From positions 424,626 through 488,625 of the forward strand of contig NZ_JADPKY010000132.1 in assembly GCF_023074185.1 (NCBI RefSeq): a stretch of 64,000 nt of DNA, read 5' to 3'. The DNA is from Bradyrhizobium sp. 132 (GTDB taxonomy: Bacteria > Pseudomonadota > Alphaproteobacteria > Rhizobiales > Xanthobacteraceae). This document shows positions 18,793-27,419 of the stretch, piece after piece. The position numbers and the translations under genes were made by a program. The notes below the pieces were generated by a model. The model did no database searches and had not been told where the DNA came from. It saw only the letters and a program-made list of their open reading frames with translations. Within the stretch, counting starts at the first letter, position 1. Each line of letters begins with the position of its first letter.

Positions 18793-19167
18793 ATGACCGT
18801 CACACTTCACGTCTGCATCACCTGCCGTGCCGGGGAGACGCTTGGCGAGGGCGAGGCGACACCCGGCAAGCGCCTGCATGGTGCGATCCTTGATGCCGGC
18901 GTGCCCGACGGCGTCAATGTAGTTCCCGTCGAATGCCTGTCTGCATGCAGCCAGGGCTGCTCGGTCGCGCTCAGCGCGCCCGGCCGCTGGTCTTATGTCT
19001 ATGGTCGCCTGTCGGATGCGAATGCGCCCGACGTGGTCGCGGGCGCCGCCGCCTATGCCGCCGCGCCCGACGGCCTCGTGCCCTGGCGCAGCCGTCCCGA
19101 GATCTTCCGCAAGCAATCGCTTGCCCGCATTCCCCCCATGGCCGTCGTGCCGGAGGCCGCCGAATGA
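18793..19167 (+). CDS. DUF1636 small cysteine-containing (probably metal-binding) protein
   Basis: A 124-residue protein of the DUF1636 type. It has an N-terminal C-I-T-C pair and a C-L-S-A-C-S-Q-G-C cluster, a cysteine pattern resembling thioredoxin-like [2Fe-2S] proteins; metal or cluster binding is inferred. It is the first gene after the cobalamin riboswitch and its start codon abuts the sequestering hairpin. It overlaps cobW by ATGA, which suggests that it works with CobW in cobalt handling. A longer frame upstream runs through riboswitch RNA and is not used. The biochemical role is not established to my knowledge. Confidence 0.8.
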   Translation: MTVTLHVCITCRAGETLGEGEATPGKRLHGAILDAGVPDGVNVVPVECLSACSQGCSVALSAPGRWSYVYGRLSDANAPDVVAGAAAYAAAPDGLVPWRSRPEIFRKQSLARIPPMAVVPEAAE

Positions 19168-20198
19168 ATTCGCTCGCAAAAGTCCCGGTCACGGTGGTCA
19201 CGGGATTTCTCGGCTCCGGCAAGACGACGCTGATCCAGCATCTGCTCGCCAACGCCAACGGCAAGAAGCTTGCGGTGCTCGTCAACGAGTTCGGCAGCCA
19301 GGGCGTTGACGGCGAGATCCTGAAATCGTGTGCCGACGCCAATTGCCCGGAAGAGAACATCATCGAGCTCGCCAATGGCTGCATCTGCTGCACCGTTGCC
19401 GACGATTTCATTCCGACCATGGAGAAGTTGCTGTCGCGGCCGGTAAGGCCCGATCACATCCTGATCGAAACCTCGGGCCTGGCGCTGCCAAAGCCGTTGC
19501 TGAAGGCATTTGACTGGCCGGAGATCCGTTCGCGCATCACGGTCGACGGCGTAATCGCGCTGGCCGATGCCGAAGCTGTCGCCGCTGGTCGCTTCGCGCC
19601 CGACCCGATTGCTGTCGAAGCGCAGCGCGCGGCGGACAAAAATCTCGATCACGAGACGCCGCTGTCGGAGGTGTTCGAGGACCAGATCGCCTGCGCGGAC
19701 ATCGTGCTGCTGACCAAGGCGGATCTTGCGGGCGCGGCAGGCCTCGAAGCGGCCAAGGCGGCGATCACCGCCGAGATGCCGCGTCGCGTGCCGATGTTGC
19801 CGGTGACCGATGGCGCGATCGACGCGCGCCTCATTCTCGGTCTCGGGGCTGCCGCCGAGAACGATCTTGCCGCACGTCCTTCGCATCACGACGGCGAGGA
19901 AGAGCACGAGCACGATGATTTTGCTTCGGTCGTGATCGATCTTCCTGAAGTCACCGATGTCGATGCGCTGGTCGCATCGGTCCAGCGTCTCGCGCGCGAG
20001 CAGAACGTGTTGCGCGCCAAGGGTTACATCGCGGTTGCGGGCAAGCCGATGCGCCTGCTGCTGCAAGCGGTCGGTGAACGCGTGCGCCACCAGTTCGACA
20101 AGCCCTGGGGCGCGGGTCACAGGCAGTCAAAGCTCGTCGTGATCGGCGAGCACGGAAATATTGATGAAGCCGCGATCAAGGCGGGACTCGGTATCTGA
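19164..20198 (+). CDS. cobW: CobW, COG0523-family GTPase, putative cobalt chaperone for CobN
   Basis: A 344-residue G3E GTPase. Walker A G-F-L-G-S-G-K-T at residues 14-21, the metal-binding G-C-I-C-C motif at 72-76, and a His/Asp/Glu-rich loop (HHDGEEEHEHDD) just past the middle that could hold metal. Family members move metal ions to target enzymes using GTP. Being between DUF1636 and cobN under a B12 riboswitch indicates cobalt delivery to the chelatase. The start has GGAGG at 19152-19156 and overlaps the previous stop (ATGA); the stop overlaps the cobN ATG by one base (TGATG). Confidence 0.93.
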   Translation: MNSLAKVPVTVVTGFLGSGKTTLIQHLLANANGKKLAVLVNEFGSQGVDGEILKSCADANCPEENIIELANGCICCTVADDFIPTMEKLLSRPVRPDHILIETSGLALPKPLLKAFDWPEIRSRITVDGVIALADAEAVAAGRFAPDPIAVEAQRAADKNLDHETPLSEVFEDQIACADIVLLTKADLAGAAGLEAAKAAITAEMPRRVPMLPVTDGAIDARLILGLGAAAENDLAARPSHHDGEEEHEHDDFASVVIDLPEVTDVDALVASVQRLAREQNVLRAKGYIAVAGKPMRLLLQAVGERVRHQFDKPWGAGHRQSKLVVIGEHGNIDEAAIKAGLGI

Positions 20199-23100
20199 TG
20201 CACGTCGTCTTCCGCGAGAGCCGCGGTCTCGAGGAGACCGCGACGCCAAGGGACATCGGCCAGGATCCGGCCGATCTCGTGGTGCTCTCGTATTCGGATT
20301 CGGATCTTGCGGCGTTCGCGGCCGGCTGGCGCCGCGGCCGCGACACTCTGCCGTCGCTGCGGCTCGTCAATCTCGCAGAGCTCCGTCATCCGCTTTCGGT
20401 CGACACCTATATCGAGCGTACGTTGTCGCGGGCGCGCGGCATTCTGGTGCGTCTGATCGGCGGTGAGTCCTATTGGGCGTATGGGCTCGCGGCTCTGCAG
20501 CAACTGGCGAAGGATCGCGGCATCGTCCTGGCCGTGCTGCCGGCCGACGGCCGCGACGACACGCGGCTGGACGCATATTCGACCTTGCCGGTCTCGACGC
20601 TGCGGCGGCTCAAGGTGCTCTGCGACACCGGCGGCCCCGTCGCGGCGCAAGCGGCGATCGCGCAACTCGCGCTGGCCTCCGGTCTCTATGCCGGTCCGGT
20701 TATCGGGGAGATGAACGTTCCCGAGATGGGTTTTTACGATCCCGCGCGTGGCGTCATTGCGGCGCCGTCGGCCTCCGAGGGGAAGCCGCAAGCGCTGGTG
20801 ACGTTCTATCGCTCCTATCTCACCGCCGCGGACACCGGCCCGGTCGATGCCCTGATTGCCGCGCTGCGCGAGAAGGGATTTGATGCGCATGGCGTGTTCG
20901 TCACATCGCTGAAGGCTGCGGGCGTTGCGGATTGGTTGCGGGACTATCTTGTGCAAAATCCTCCGGCTGCGATCGTTAATGCGACGGCGTTCTCGGCGGT
21001 GGGCGAGGACGGTACGACGCCGTTCGATGCTGCATCCTGTCCGGTGTTCCAGGTCGCGCTCTCATCGGTGCGGCGCGAGGACTGGGCGGAGTCGCTGCGC
21101 GGCCTGTCGCCCGGCGATCTCGCGATGCATGTTGTGCTGCCCGAGGTCGACGGCCGCCTGTTCGCGGGCGTGGTGAGCTTCAAATCGGCCGCGATGCGCG
21201 ATCCCGATCTGCAATTCTCGCATCTTGCGCATCGCGCGGATGAAGAGCGCGTGAACGCCGTCGCCGCGCGCGTTGTAGCCTGGCGGCGCCTTGCCGAGAA
21301 GCCGGCTGCCGACAAGCGGTTGGCGCTCGTGCTCTCGAACTATCCGGGTCGTCCGCACCAGATCGCGCATGCGGTCGGTCTCGATGCGCTTGCTTCGGTC
21401 GAAGCGTTGCTGTCCGACCTCGCGGAGGCCGGCTTCGAGGTCGCGCCGGTCCATGGGCTCGGCGAAACGCTGCTCAAGCAGACCTTGAGCTGGAGCATTG
21501 CCGATTATCGCGCGGCGCTCGCGCGCCTCCCGCAATCCTTGCAGGACGATCTCGCGCAAGCCTGGGGCGCGCCGGAGACCGATCCGTGTTGTCGCGACGG
21601 CGCGTTCCATTTCGCCGCGATTCAATGCGGCCGGTCGATCATCGCAGTTCAGCCGGAGCGTGGCGATGCGACCACGCGCGATTCCGACTATCACGATCTC
21701 GCCCGCACGCCGCGCCACGCCTATGTCGCGTTCTATCTCTGGCTGCGGGGGCAGGGCTGTGATGCCGTCGTGCACATGGGCGCGCATGGCACGCTGGAAT
21801 GGCTGCCCGGAAAATCAGTGGCGCTGTCGCAGACGTGCTGGCCGGAAGCCCTGACCGGCGATTTGCCCGTTATCTATCCCTTCATCGTCAACGATCCCGG
21901 CGAAGCCGCGCAGGCCAAACGGCGCATCGGCGCCGTCACCATCGGCCATCTGCCGCCACCACTGGCAGCATCAGCGGTGCCGGACGGGTTGCGCAGGCTC
22001 GAACAGCTTCTCGATGAATATTCGACCGCCGATGGCCTCGATCCCGCCCGCCGCCAACGCTTGATCGCCGCGATCCGTGACGAGGCACGCGCGGCTGGCC
22101 TCGAAGACGATCTTGGTCTCGATGCTGCGGCCGCACCGGCCGAAGCGATCCCGCGGATCGACCGCTTCGTCTGCGACCTCAAGGAAAGCCAGTTCGGCGA
22201 CGGCCTGCACGTGTTCGGCCGCGGACCCTGCGGCGACGCGGAACGAGACGCTTTGCGGGCCGCGCTTGCAGGACAGCGTGTCGCGCCGGGGCCGTCAGGC
22301 TCACCCTATCGCGGGCGTCAGGACGTGCTGCCCACCGGACGCAATCTCTTTGCTGTCGATCCGCGCGCGGTGCCGACGCCGTCGGCGCATGCCCAAGGCA
22401 TCAAGCTCGCGGAAGAATTGCTACGTCGTCATCTGCAGGATCACGGCGACTGGCCGAAGGGCCTTGTCGTCGATCTCTGGGGCTCAGCGACGATGCGTAC
22501 CGCGGGCGAAGAGTTTGCGATGGCGCTGCATCTGGCCGGTCTTTCGCCGCGCTGGGATCACGCCTCCGGCCGTGTGACCGGCTACGACATCATCGCGCCG
22601 GCCGAGCTTGGCCGGCCCCGCATCGACGTCACGCTGCGTGTCTCGGGCCTGTTTCGCGATGTCTTCGCCGGCCTCGCGCAATTGTTCGAAGCCGCCTCCG
22701 AGGCTCTGGCGACCCGCGACGAGAGCGATGAAAATCCGTATCGCCATCGCACATCGCGCGTGTTCGCGCCGCGCCCCGGACAATACGGCGTCGGCCTGTC
22801 GGCGATCCCTGACGCCTTCACGCCCGAGACGCGCGAAGCCGCCGGCGAAGCGTGGCTCTCGGCATCGTCCTGGGCATTCTCCGCGGACGGCGCGATCAAG
22901 CCCGATCGCGCCGGCATCGAATCGCGGCTCGCATCCGCCGATGCTTTCGTGCACGTGCAAGATTTGCCGGAAACCGATCTTCTGCTCGCGGCCGACTATG
23001 CCGCCCATGAAGCCGGCATTGCGGCGGCCGCAGCGCATCTCGGCGCGGCAGGACCATCGCTCTATCATCTCGACACGACGCGACCCGAGCAACCGCATGC

Positions 23101-23443
23101 GCGTACGCTGACCGAGGAAATTTCGCGCGTGGTCCGCGCGCGCGCGGCCAACCCGGCCTGGATCGCCGGCATGATGCGCCACGGTTTTCGCGGGGCGGCC
23201 GAGATCACGGCAACGCTCGAGCACATGGCGGCCTTCGCGCATCTGGCCGGCGCGGTGCCGCCGCATCTGTTCGACCTCTACTACGATGCGACGCTTGGCC
23301 ACGACGACGTCCGCGCCTTCATGGCCCGCGAAAATCCGGCAGCGCTGGCCGCGATGGAGACCTGTTTCACGCGCCTGCATGAGGCCTCGCTCTGGCGAAC
23401 GCGCCGCAATTCGATCGCGGCTGCGCTGCGGGAGGCATCATGA
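20198..23443 (+). CDS. cobN: Cobaltochelatase subunit CobN
   Basis: A 1,081-residue large chelatase subunit, related to magnesium chelatase ChlH/BchH. It inserts Co(II) into hydrogenobyrinic acid a,c-diamide together with AAA+ partners (CobS/CobT type) that are not in this window. The characteristic H-M-G-A-H-G-T-L-E-W-L-P-G-K segment and an N-terminus beginning M-H-V-V-F are present. At 1,081 residues it is shorter than the roughly 1,275 I recall for Pseudomonas denitrificans CobN, although both ends look family-like, so any shortening is internal. Translation is coupled to cobW and cobG by one- and four-base overlaps. Confidence 0.94.
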   Translation: MHVVFRESRGLEETATPRDIGQDPADLVVLSYSDSDLAAFAAGWRRGRDTLPSLRLVNLAELRHPLSVDTYIERTLSRARGILVRLIGGESYWAYGLAALQQLAKDRGIVLAVLPADGRDDTRLDAYSTLPVSTLRRLKVLCDTGGPVAAQAAIAQLALASGLYAGPVIGEMNVPEMGFYDPARGVIAAPSASEGKPQALVTFYRSYLTAADTGPVDALIAALREKGFDAHGVFVTSLKAAGVADWLRDYLVQNPPAAIVNATAFSAVGEDGTTPFDAASCPVFQVALSSVRREDWAESLRGLSPGDLAMHVVLPEVDGRLFAGVVSFKSAAMRDPDLQFSHLAHRADEERVNAVAARVVAWRRLAEKPAADKRLALVLSNYPGRPHQIAHAVGLDALASVEALLSDLAEAGFEVAPVHGLGETLLKQTLSWSIADYRAALARLPQSLQDDLAQAWGAPETDPCCRDGAFHFAAIQCGRSIIAVQPERGDATTRDSDYHDLARTPRHAYVAFYLWLRGQGCDAVVHMGAHGTLEWLPGKSVALSQTCWPEALTGDLPVIYPFIVNDPGEAAQAKRRIGAVTIGHLPPPLAASAVPDGLRRLEQLLDEYSTADGLDPARRQRLIAAIRDEARAAGLEDDLGLDAAAAPAEAIPRIDRFVCDLKESQFGDGLHVFGRGPCGDAERDALRAALAGQRVAPGPSGSPYRGRQDVLPTGRNLFAVDPRAVPTPSAHAQGIKLAEELLRRHLQDHGDWPKGLVVDLWGSATMRTAGEEFAMALHLAGLSPRWDHASGRVTGYDIIAPAELGRPRIDVTLRVSGLFRDVFAGLAQLFEAASEALATRDESDENPYRHRTSRVFAPRPGQYGVGLSAIPDAFTPETREAAGEAWLSASSWAFSADGAIKPDRAGIESRLASADAFVHVQDLPETDLLLAADYAAHEAGIAAAAAHLGAAGPSLYHLDTTRPEQPHARTLTEEISRVVRARAANPAWIAGMMRHGFRGAAEITATLEHMAAFAHLAGAVPPHLFDLYYDATLGHDDVRAFMARENPAALAAMETCFTRLHEASLWRTRRNSIAAALREAS

Positions 23444-24603
23444 GCGCTTCCGTGGTCAAGGGCTGGTGTCCCGGCGCGCTGCGCCCGATGCAATCGGGCG
23501 ACGGGCTCGTGGTTCGTGTACGTCCGTTCGGCGGACGGCTCGATGCTGCACAAATCTCTGGACTGGCCCGTCTCGCCGAACGCCATGGCAACGGCCTGAT
23601 CGACGTGACCAGTCGGGCCAATCTCCAGATCAGGGGCGTCAGCGACACCAGCCACAGGCTGCTGCTCGACGGCCTTTCGGAACTGGCGCTGCTCGACCCC
23701 GACGCTGACACCGAATCCCGTCGCAACATTCTTGTGACGCCGTTCTGGCGTGCCGGAGACGCGACACAATCGCTCGCCGCCGAGCTTGAGGAGGCGCTCG
23801 CTGACAGCAAGCTCGAACTTCCAACCAAGTTCGGCTTCGCCATTGATGACGGCACCTCACGTGTGCTTGCGGGCGATTCCGCGGACGTACGAATGGAGCG
23901 CGATCGATCGGGCGGACTGCTGGTGCGGGCCGATGGCGACAAACTCGGCCGCTCCGTCGTGCGCGGCGAAGCCGTGACCACCGCGCTCGCGCTCGCCAAC
24001 TGGTTCGTGATCTCAGGCGGCGCCAGGGGCGGGCGAGGGCGGATGGCGGCGCATCTGGCCGCCGGTGCGACCCTGCCGGCGGCATTGCTCGGCGATGCCG
24101 AGCCGGCGCCGATCATGGCCGCGGCGCGTCCAGGCCTCTATTCGCAAGGTGCGATGGTCGGCGTCGCCTTCGGACAGATGGCGCATGCGACGCTCGACCA
24201 GTTCGCCGGTTTCGGACATGCGCTGCGCATGACGCCGTGGCGGATGGTTTTGAGCGAAGGCAAGCGGGTGATGCCGAACGCGACTGGCCTGATCACCGAG
24301 GCCTACGATCCTGCGCTACGCGTGATAGCCTGCAGCGGCGCGCCACGCTGTCGCGAGGCGCATGCCGATACCCGCGGTCTGGCCGCGGCCCTGGCTCCGA
24401 ACATCGGCGCGGCCGCACGGCTCCACGTCTCTGGTTGCGCCAAGGGCTGCGCCCATTCCGGTGCGGCCGCCATCACTCTGGTCGCGACCGGCGCAGGCTT
24501 CGATCTCGTGCGCGCTGGGTCGACACGCGATGAGCCCATCCTGCGGGGGCTGAGCCGCGACGATATCGTCAGAGATCCCTCCATTCTGATGGGAGGGCAT
24601 TGA
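23440..24603 (+). CDS. cobG: Precorrin-3B synthase CobG
   Basis: A 387-residue member of the nitrite/sulfite reductase fold. CobG uses oxygen with a 4Fe-4S cluster and non-haem iron to convert precorrin-3A to precorrin-3B, the step that marks the aerobic pathway. The cluster cysteines are visible as C298-x5-C304 and C333-x3-C337. The N-terminal half has the G-W-C-P-G and R-x-N-L-Q-I-R-G segments of the family. ATG 23440 overlaps the cobN stop (ATGA) with GGGAGG just upstream. Its presence shows that the organism makes cobalamin by the oxygen-dependent route. Confidence 0.94.
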   Translation: MSASVVKGWCPGALRPMQSGDGLVVRVRPFGGRLDAAQISGLARLAERHGNGLIDVTSRANLQIRGVSDTSHRLLLDGLSELALLDPDADTESRRNILVTPFWRAGDATQSLAAELEEALADSKLELPTKFGFAIDDGTSRVLAGDSADVRMERDRSGGLLVRADGDKLGRSVVRGEAVTTALALANWFVISGGARGGRGRMAAHLAAGATLPAALLGDAEPAPIMAAARPGLYSQGAMVGVAFGQMAHATLDQFAGFGHALRMTPWRMVLSEGKRVMPNATGLITEAYDPALRVIACSGAPRCREAHADTRGLAAALAPNIGAAARLHVSGCAKGCAHSGAAAITLVATGAGFDLVRAGSTRDEPILRGLSRDDIVRDPSILMGGH

Positions 24604-25232
24604 TGCCGCATCTCTACGAGACCGACGGCGCTGCGATCTATCGGCAATCCTTCGCCACTATCCGGGCTGAGACGGATCTTGCGCGCTTTTCGCCGGACGA
24701 GGAACAGGTGGTGGTGCGGATGATCCATGCCGCCGGCATGGTCGGCCTGGAGGCGCATATCCGCTTCACGCCCGGCATGGCGACAGCCGCGCGCGCGGCC
24801 CTGCAGAAGGGCGCACCGATCCTGTGCGACGCGCGCATGGTCTCCGAAGGAATTACGCGCGCGCGGCTTCCCGCGGCCAATGCTGTCATCTGCACGTTGG
24901 GCGACGAGACCGTTCCCGCGCTCGCGCAATCCATGCGCAACACCCGTTCGGCTGCGGCTCTCGAATTGTGGCGCCCGCATCTCGATGGCGCGATCGTGGC
25001 GATCGGCAACGCGCCGACCGCATTGTTTCATCTGCTCAACATGCTGGAGCACCGCGACTGTCCCCGGCCAGCGGCGATCATCGGCTGTCCCGTGGGCTTC
25101 GTCGGCGCCACCGAATCCAAGGCTGCGCTGATGGCCGATCCGCCGGCGCCGGCGCTCGCGGTCGAGGGCCGCCTCGGCGGTTCCGCGATCACGGTCGCCG
25201 CCGTGAACGCGCTGGCGAGCCGGAGCGAATAG
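24603..25232 (+). CDS. cobH: Precorrin-8X methylmutase CobH
   Basis: A 209-residue enzyme that moves the C-11 methyl group to C-12 to form hydrogenobyrinic acid. The catalytic histidine is H42 in R-M-I-H-A-A-G-M-V, equivalent to His43 of Pseudomonas CobH as I recall it. G-C-P-V-G-F-V-G-A-T-E-S-K near the C-terminus is also typical. I chose the ATG at 24603 (TGATG overlap with cobG, GGGAGGG at 24591-24597) rather than a TTG one codon earlier. Confidence 0.94.
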   Translation: MPHLYETDGAAIYRQSFATIRAETDLARFSPDEEQVVVRMIHAAGMVGLEAHIRFTPGMATAARAALQKGAPILCDARMVSEGITRARLPAANAVICTLGDETVPALAQSMRNTRSAAALELWRPHLDGAIVAIGNAPTALFHLLNMLEHRDCPRPAAIIGCPVGFVGATESKAALMADPPAPALAVEGRLGGSAITVAAVNALASRSE

Positions 25233-25234
25233 CG

Positions 25235-25966
25235 ATGGGACGCATCATCTGCTGCGGTCTCGGCCCCGGTGATCCCGATCTGATGAGCGTGCGTGCCGAC
25301 CGCATGGTGCGCGGCGCGAAACACGTTGCCTATTTTCGCAAGAAGGGCCGGCCCGGCCAGGCGCGCCGCATCGTCGAGGGCATGCTGGCTGCCGACGTCA
25401 CCGAATATCCCATGGAATATCCTGTTACGACCGAGATCGCCTTCGACGCGCCTGAATATGTCCAGCTGCTTTCCGGTTTCTACGACGAATGGGCGGAGCG
25501 CCTGGCGCGGCTGGCGCGCGGGGTCGATGTCGTCGTGCTCTGCGAGGGCGATCCTTACTTCTACGGCTCTTTCATGCATCTGCACACGCGCCTGCAAACC
25601 CGCGTCGAGATCGTGGTGATCGCGGGCATTCCCGGCATGGTCGGTTGCTGGAATGGCGTGGGACAGCCGATCGCGCTCGGCGACGACGTGACGACGGTGC
25701 TGATGGGCACGCTCGCCGAGGACGAGCTTGCACGCCGCATGCGCGATTCCGATGCACTTGTGATCATGAAGACCGGGCGCAATCTCGCAAAGGTGCGCCG
25801 CGCGCTCGCTGCCGCCGGACGGCTGGACGATGCCTGGTTGGTCGAGCGCGGCACCATGCCGGGAGAGCGCGTGGTGCGGCTCGCGGAGATCGATGCCGCC
25901 GACTGTCCCTATTTCGCGATCGTGCTCGTGCACGGCAAGGGCCGGCATCCGGACGCCGCCGAATGA
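25235..25966 (+). CDS. cobI: Precorrin-2 C20-methyltransferase CobI
   Basis: A 243-residue tetrapyrrole methylase with the N-terminal G-L-G-P-G-D-P-D-L-M loop, V-V-V-L-C-E-G-D-P-Y-F-Y-G-S and a later G-I-P-G-M motif. It transfers a methyl group from SAM to C-20 of precorrin-2. The start lies 2 bases after the cobH stop. The long frame that begins upstream inside cobH is not used. It overlaps cobJ by ATGA. Confidence 0.94.
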   Translation: MGRIICCGLGPGDPDLMSVRADRMVRGAKHVAYFRKKGRPGQARRIVEGMLAADVTEYPMEYPVTTEIAFDAPEYVQLLSGFYDEWAERLARLARGVDVVVLCEGDPYFYGSFMHLHTRLQTRVEIVVIAGIPGMVGCWNGVGQPIALGDDVTTVLMGTLAEDELARRMRDSDALVIMKTGRNLAKVRRALAAAGRLDDAWLVERGTMPGERVVRLAEIDAADCPYFAIVLVHGKGRHPDAAE

Positions 25967-26697
25967 CGGGAACCCTGACCATTGCGGGTCTTGGGCCGGG
26001 CAGTGATGCGCTGGTGACGCCCGAGGTCTCCGCCGCGCTTGCCGCCGCGACCGACATTCTGGGCTACGCGCCCTATGTCGCGCGGGTGCCACCGCGGCCG
26101 GGGCTCAAGCTGCATCCGTCCGACAATCGCGAAGAGCTGCAGCGTGCGAGCGAGGCGCTGCGGCTCGCGGCCGAAGGCGGCCAGGTCGTCGTCGTGTCCT
26201 CCGGCGATCCCGGCGTCTTCGCGATGGCCTCCGCCGTGTTCGAGGCGCTCGAACAGGCGCCGCAATGGCAGGAGCTGCCGATCCGTGTGCTGCCCGGCAT
26301 CACTGCGATGCTGGCGGCTGCCGCGCGCGCCGGCGCGCCGCTTGGCCATGATTTCTGTGCGATCAACCTGTCGGACAATCTCAAGCCGTGGGCCGTGATC
26401 GAGAAGCGCCTGCGGCTCGCGGCGGATGCCGATTTTGCCATTGCGATGTACAATCCGCGCTCGGCGAACCGGCCGGAAGGGTTTGGCCGTGCGCTTGCGG
26501 TGCTGAACGAGGCCGGCTGCGGCGAGCGCCTCGTGATCTTCGCGCGTGCCATCAGCGCTGCTGACGAAAACATCGAGACCGTCAGGCTGAACGAGGCGAC
26601 GCCGGAGATGGCCGACATGCGCACGCTGGTGATAGTCGGTAATTCGCAGACCCGCCGCGTCGGCCGCTGGGTCTATGCGCCGAGGCAGGTGCGATGA
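25963..26697 (+). CDS. cobJ: Precorrin-3B C17-methyltransferase CobJ
   Basis: A 244-residue SAM-dependent tetrapyrrole methylase that methylates C-17 and drives ring contraction. Family features are G-L-G-P-G-S at the N-terminus, V-V-S-S-G-D-P-G-V-F-A-M-A, V-L-P-G-I-T-A and A-M-Y-N-P-R-S. Coupled to cobI (ATGA). Its 3' end overlaps the end of the oppositely transcribed cobK by 25 bases, so the co-directional series is interrupted here. Confidence 0.94.
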   Translation: MTGTLTIAGLGPGSDALVTPEVSAALAAATDILGYAPYVARVPPRPGLKLHPSDNREELQRASEALRLAAEGGQVVVVSSGDPGVFAMASAVFEALEQAPQWQELPIRVLPGITAMLAAAARAGAPLGHDFCAINLSDNLKPWAVIEKRLRLAADADFAIAMYNPRSANRPEGFGRALAVLNEAGCGERLVIFARAISAADENIETVRLNEATPEMADMRTLVIVGNSQTRRVGRWVYAPRQVR

Positions 26698-27419
26698 CCG
26701 AGCCACGCCATGATCTCGGCCACGCTCTCCACCCGTTGGCGCTCGGGGAGTTCCGGCCGCGAGATCACGATCACGGGCAGGGCCAGCATCCGGGCTGCGT
26801 CGATCTTGGCGCGCGCGCCGTCGCCGCCCGAATTGCGGGCGACGATCCGGGTGATACCTCGCGCGCGCATCATTTCCAGCTCGCCCTCAAGCGTGAACGG
26901 CCCACGCGACACGATGACGTCCGCGGCGAAGGGCCGAGGCGCTTCGGGCGGATCAACGAATCTCAGCGTATAGGCGTGCTGCGGCTTGGCCGCGAATGGT
27001 GCGATGTGCTGGCGGCCGATGGCGAGGAATATGTTTGCCGGCGCGTCGGGCAGCGCGGCGACGGCTGCGTTGACATCTGCGACCTCGATCCAGTTGTCGC
27101 CGGGAATCTTGGTCCATGGCGCACGCTCAAGAGCGATCAGCGGCGTTCCGGTTTCCGCGCACGCCTCAACCGCGTTGCGGCTCATCCCGGCCGCGAAGGG
27201 GTGCGTCGCATCGACCACATGCGTGATACCTTCACGGCGAACGTAGTCAGCAAGTCCGCTGACGCCGCCAAAACCGCCGATCCGGGTCGGCAGCGGCTGA
27301 TTGGCAGGTGCACGGGTGCGGCCGCCATAGGAATAGACGGCATCGATGCCTGCGCGCGCAATCTCCGCCGCAAGCAGGCTTGCATCGGCCGTTCCGCCCA
27401 GAACGAGCGCGCGCGTCAT
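26673..27419 (-). CDS. cobK: Precorrin-6A reductase CobK
   Basis: A 248-residue NADPH-dependent reductase acting on precorrin-6A. It has the N-terminal L-V-L-G-G-T-A-D-A nucleotide-binding turn, V-V-D-A-T-H-P-F-A-A and S-R-G-P-F characteristic of CobK/CbiJ. It is the only gene of the central cluster on the minus strand. Its ATG (complement of 27417-27419) and the cobL ATG (27418-27420) overlap head to head in CATG. An AGGGA ribosome site for cobK lies 6 bases upstream of its ATG, inside cobL. Its promoter must therefore lie within cobL. The longer minus frame upstream is a shadow. Confidence 0.92.
   Translation of the reverse strand: MTRALVLGGTADASLLAAEIARAGIDAVYSYGGRTRAPANQPLPTRIGGFGGVSGLADYVRREGITHVVDATHPFAAGMSRNAVEACAETGTPLIALERAPWTKIPGDNWIEVADVNAAVAALPDAPANIFLAIGRQHIAPFAAKPQHAYTLRFVDPPEAPRPFAADVIVSRGPFTLEGELEMMRARGITRIVARNSGGDGARAKIDAARMLALPVIVISRPELPERQRVESVAEIMAWLGHRTCLGA

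Noticed and set aside
18495..18893. Open frames across the first riboswitch, including extended starts for the DUF1636 gene
   Set aside because: They translate structured RNA. The DUF1636 start at 18793 has its own ribosome site and matches the cysteine-rich protein.
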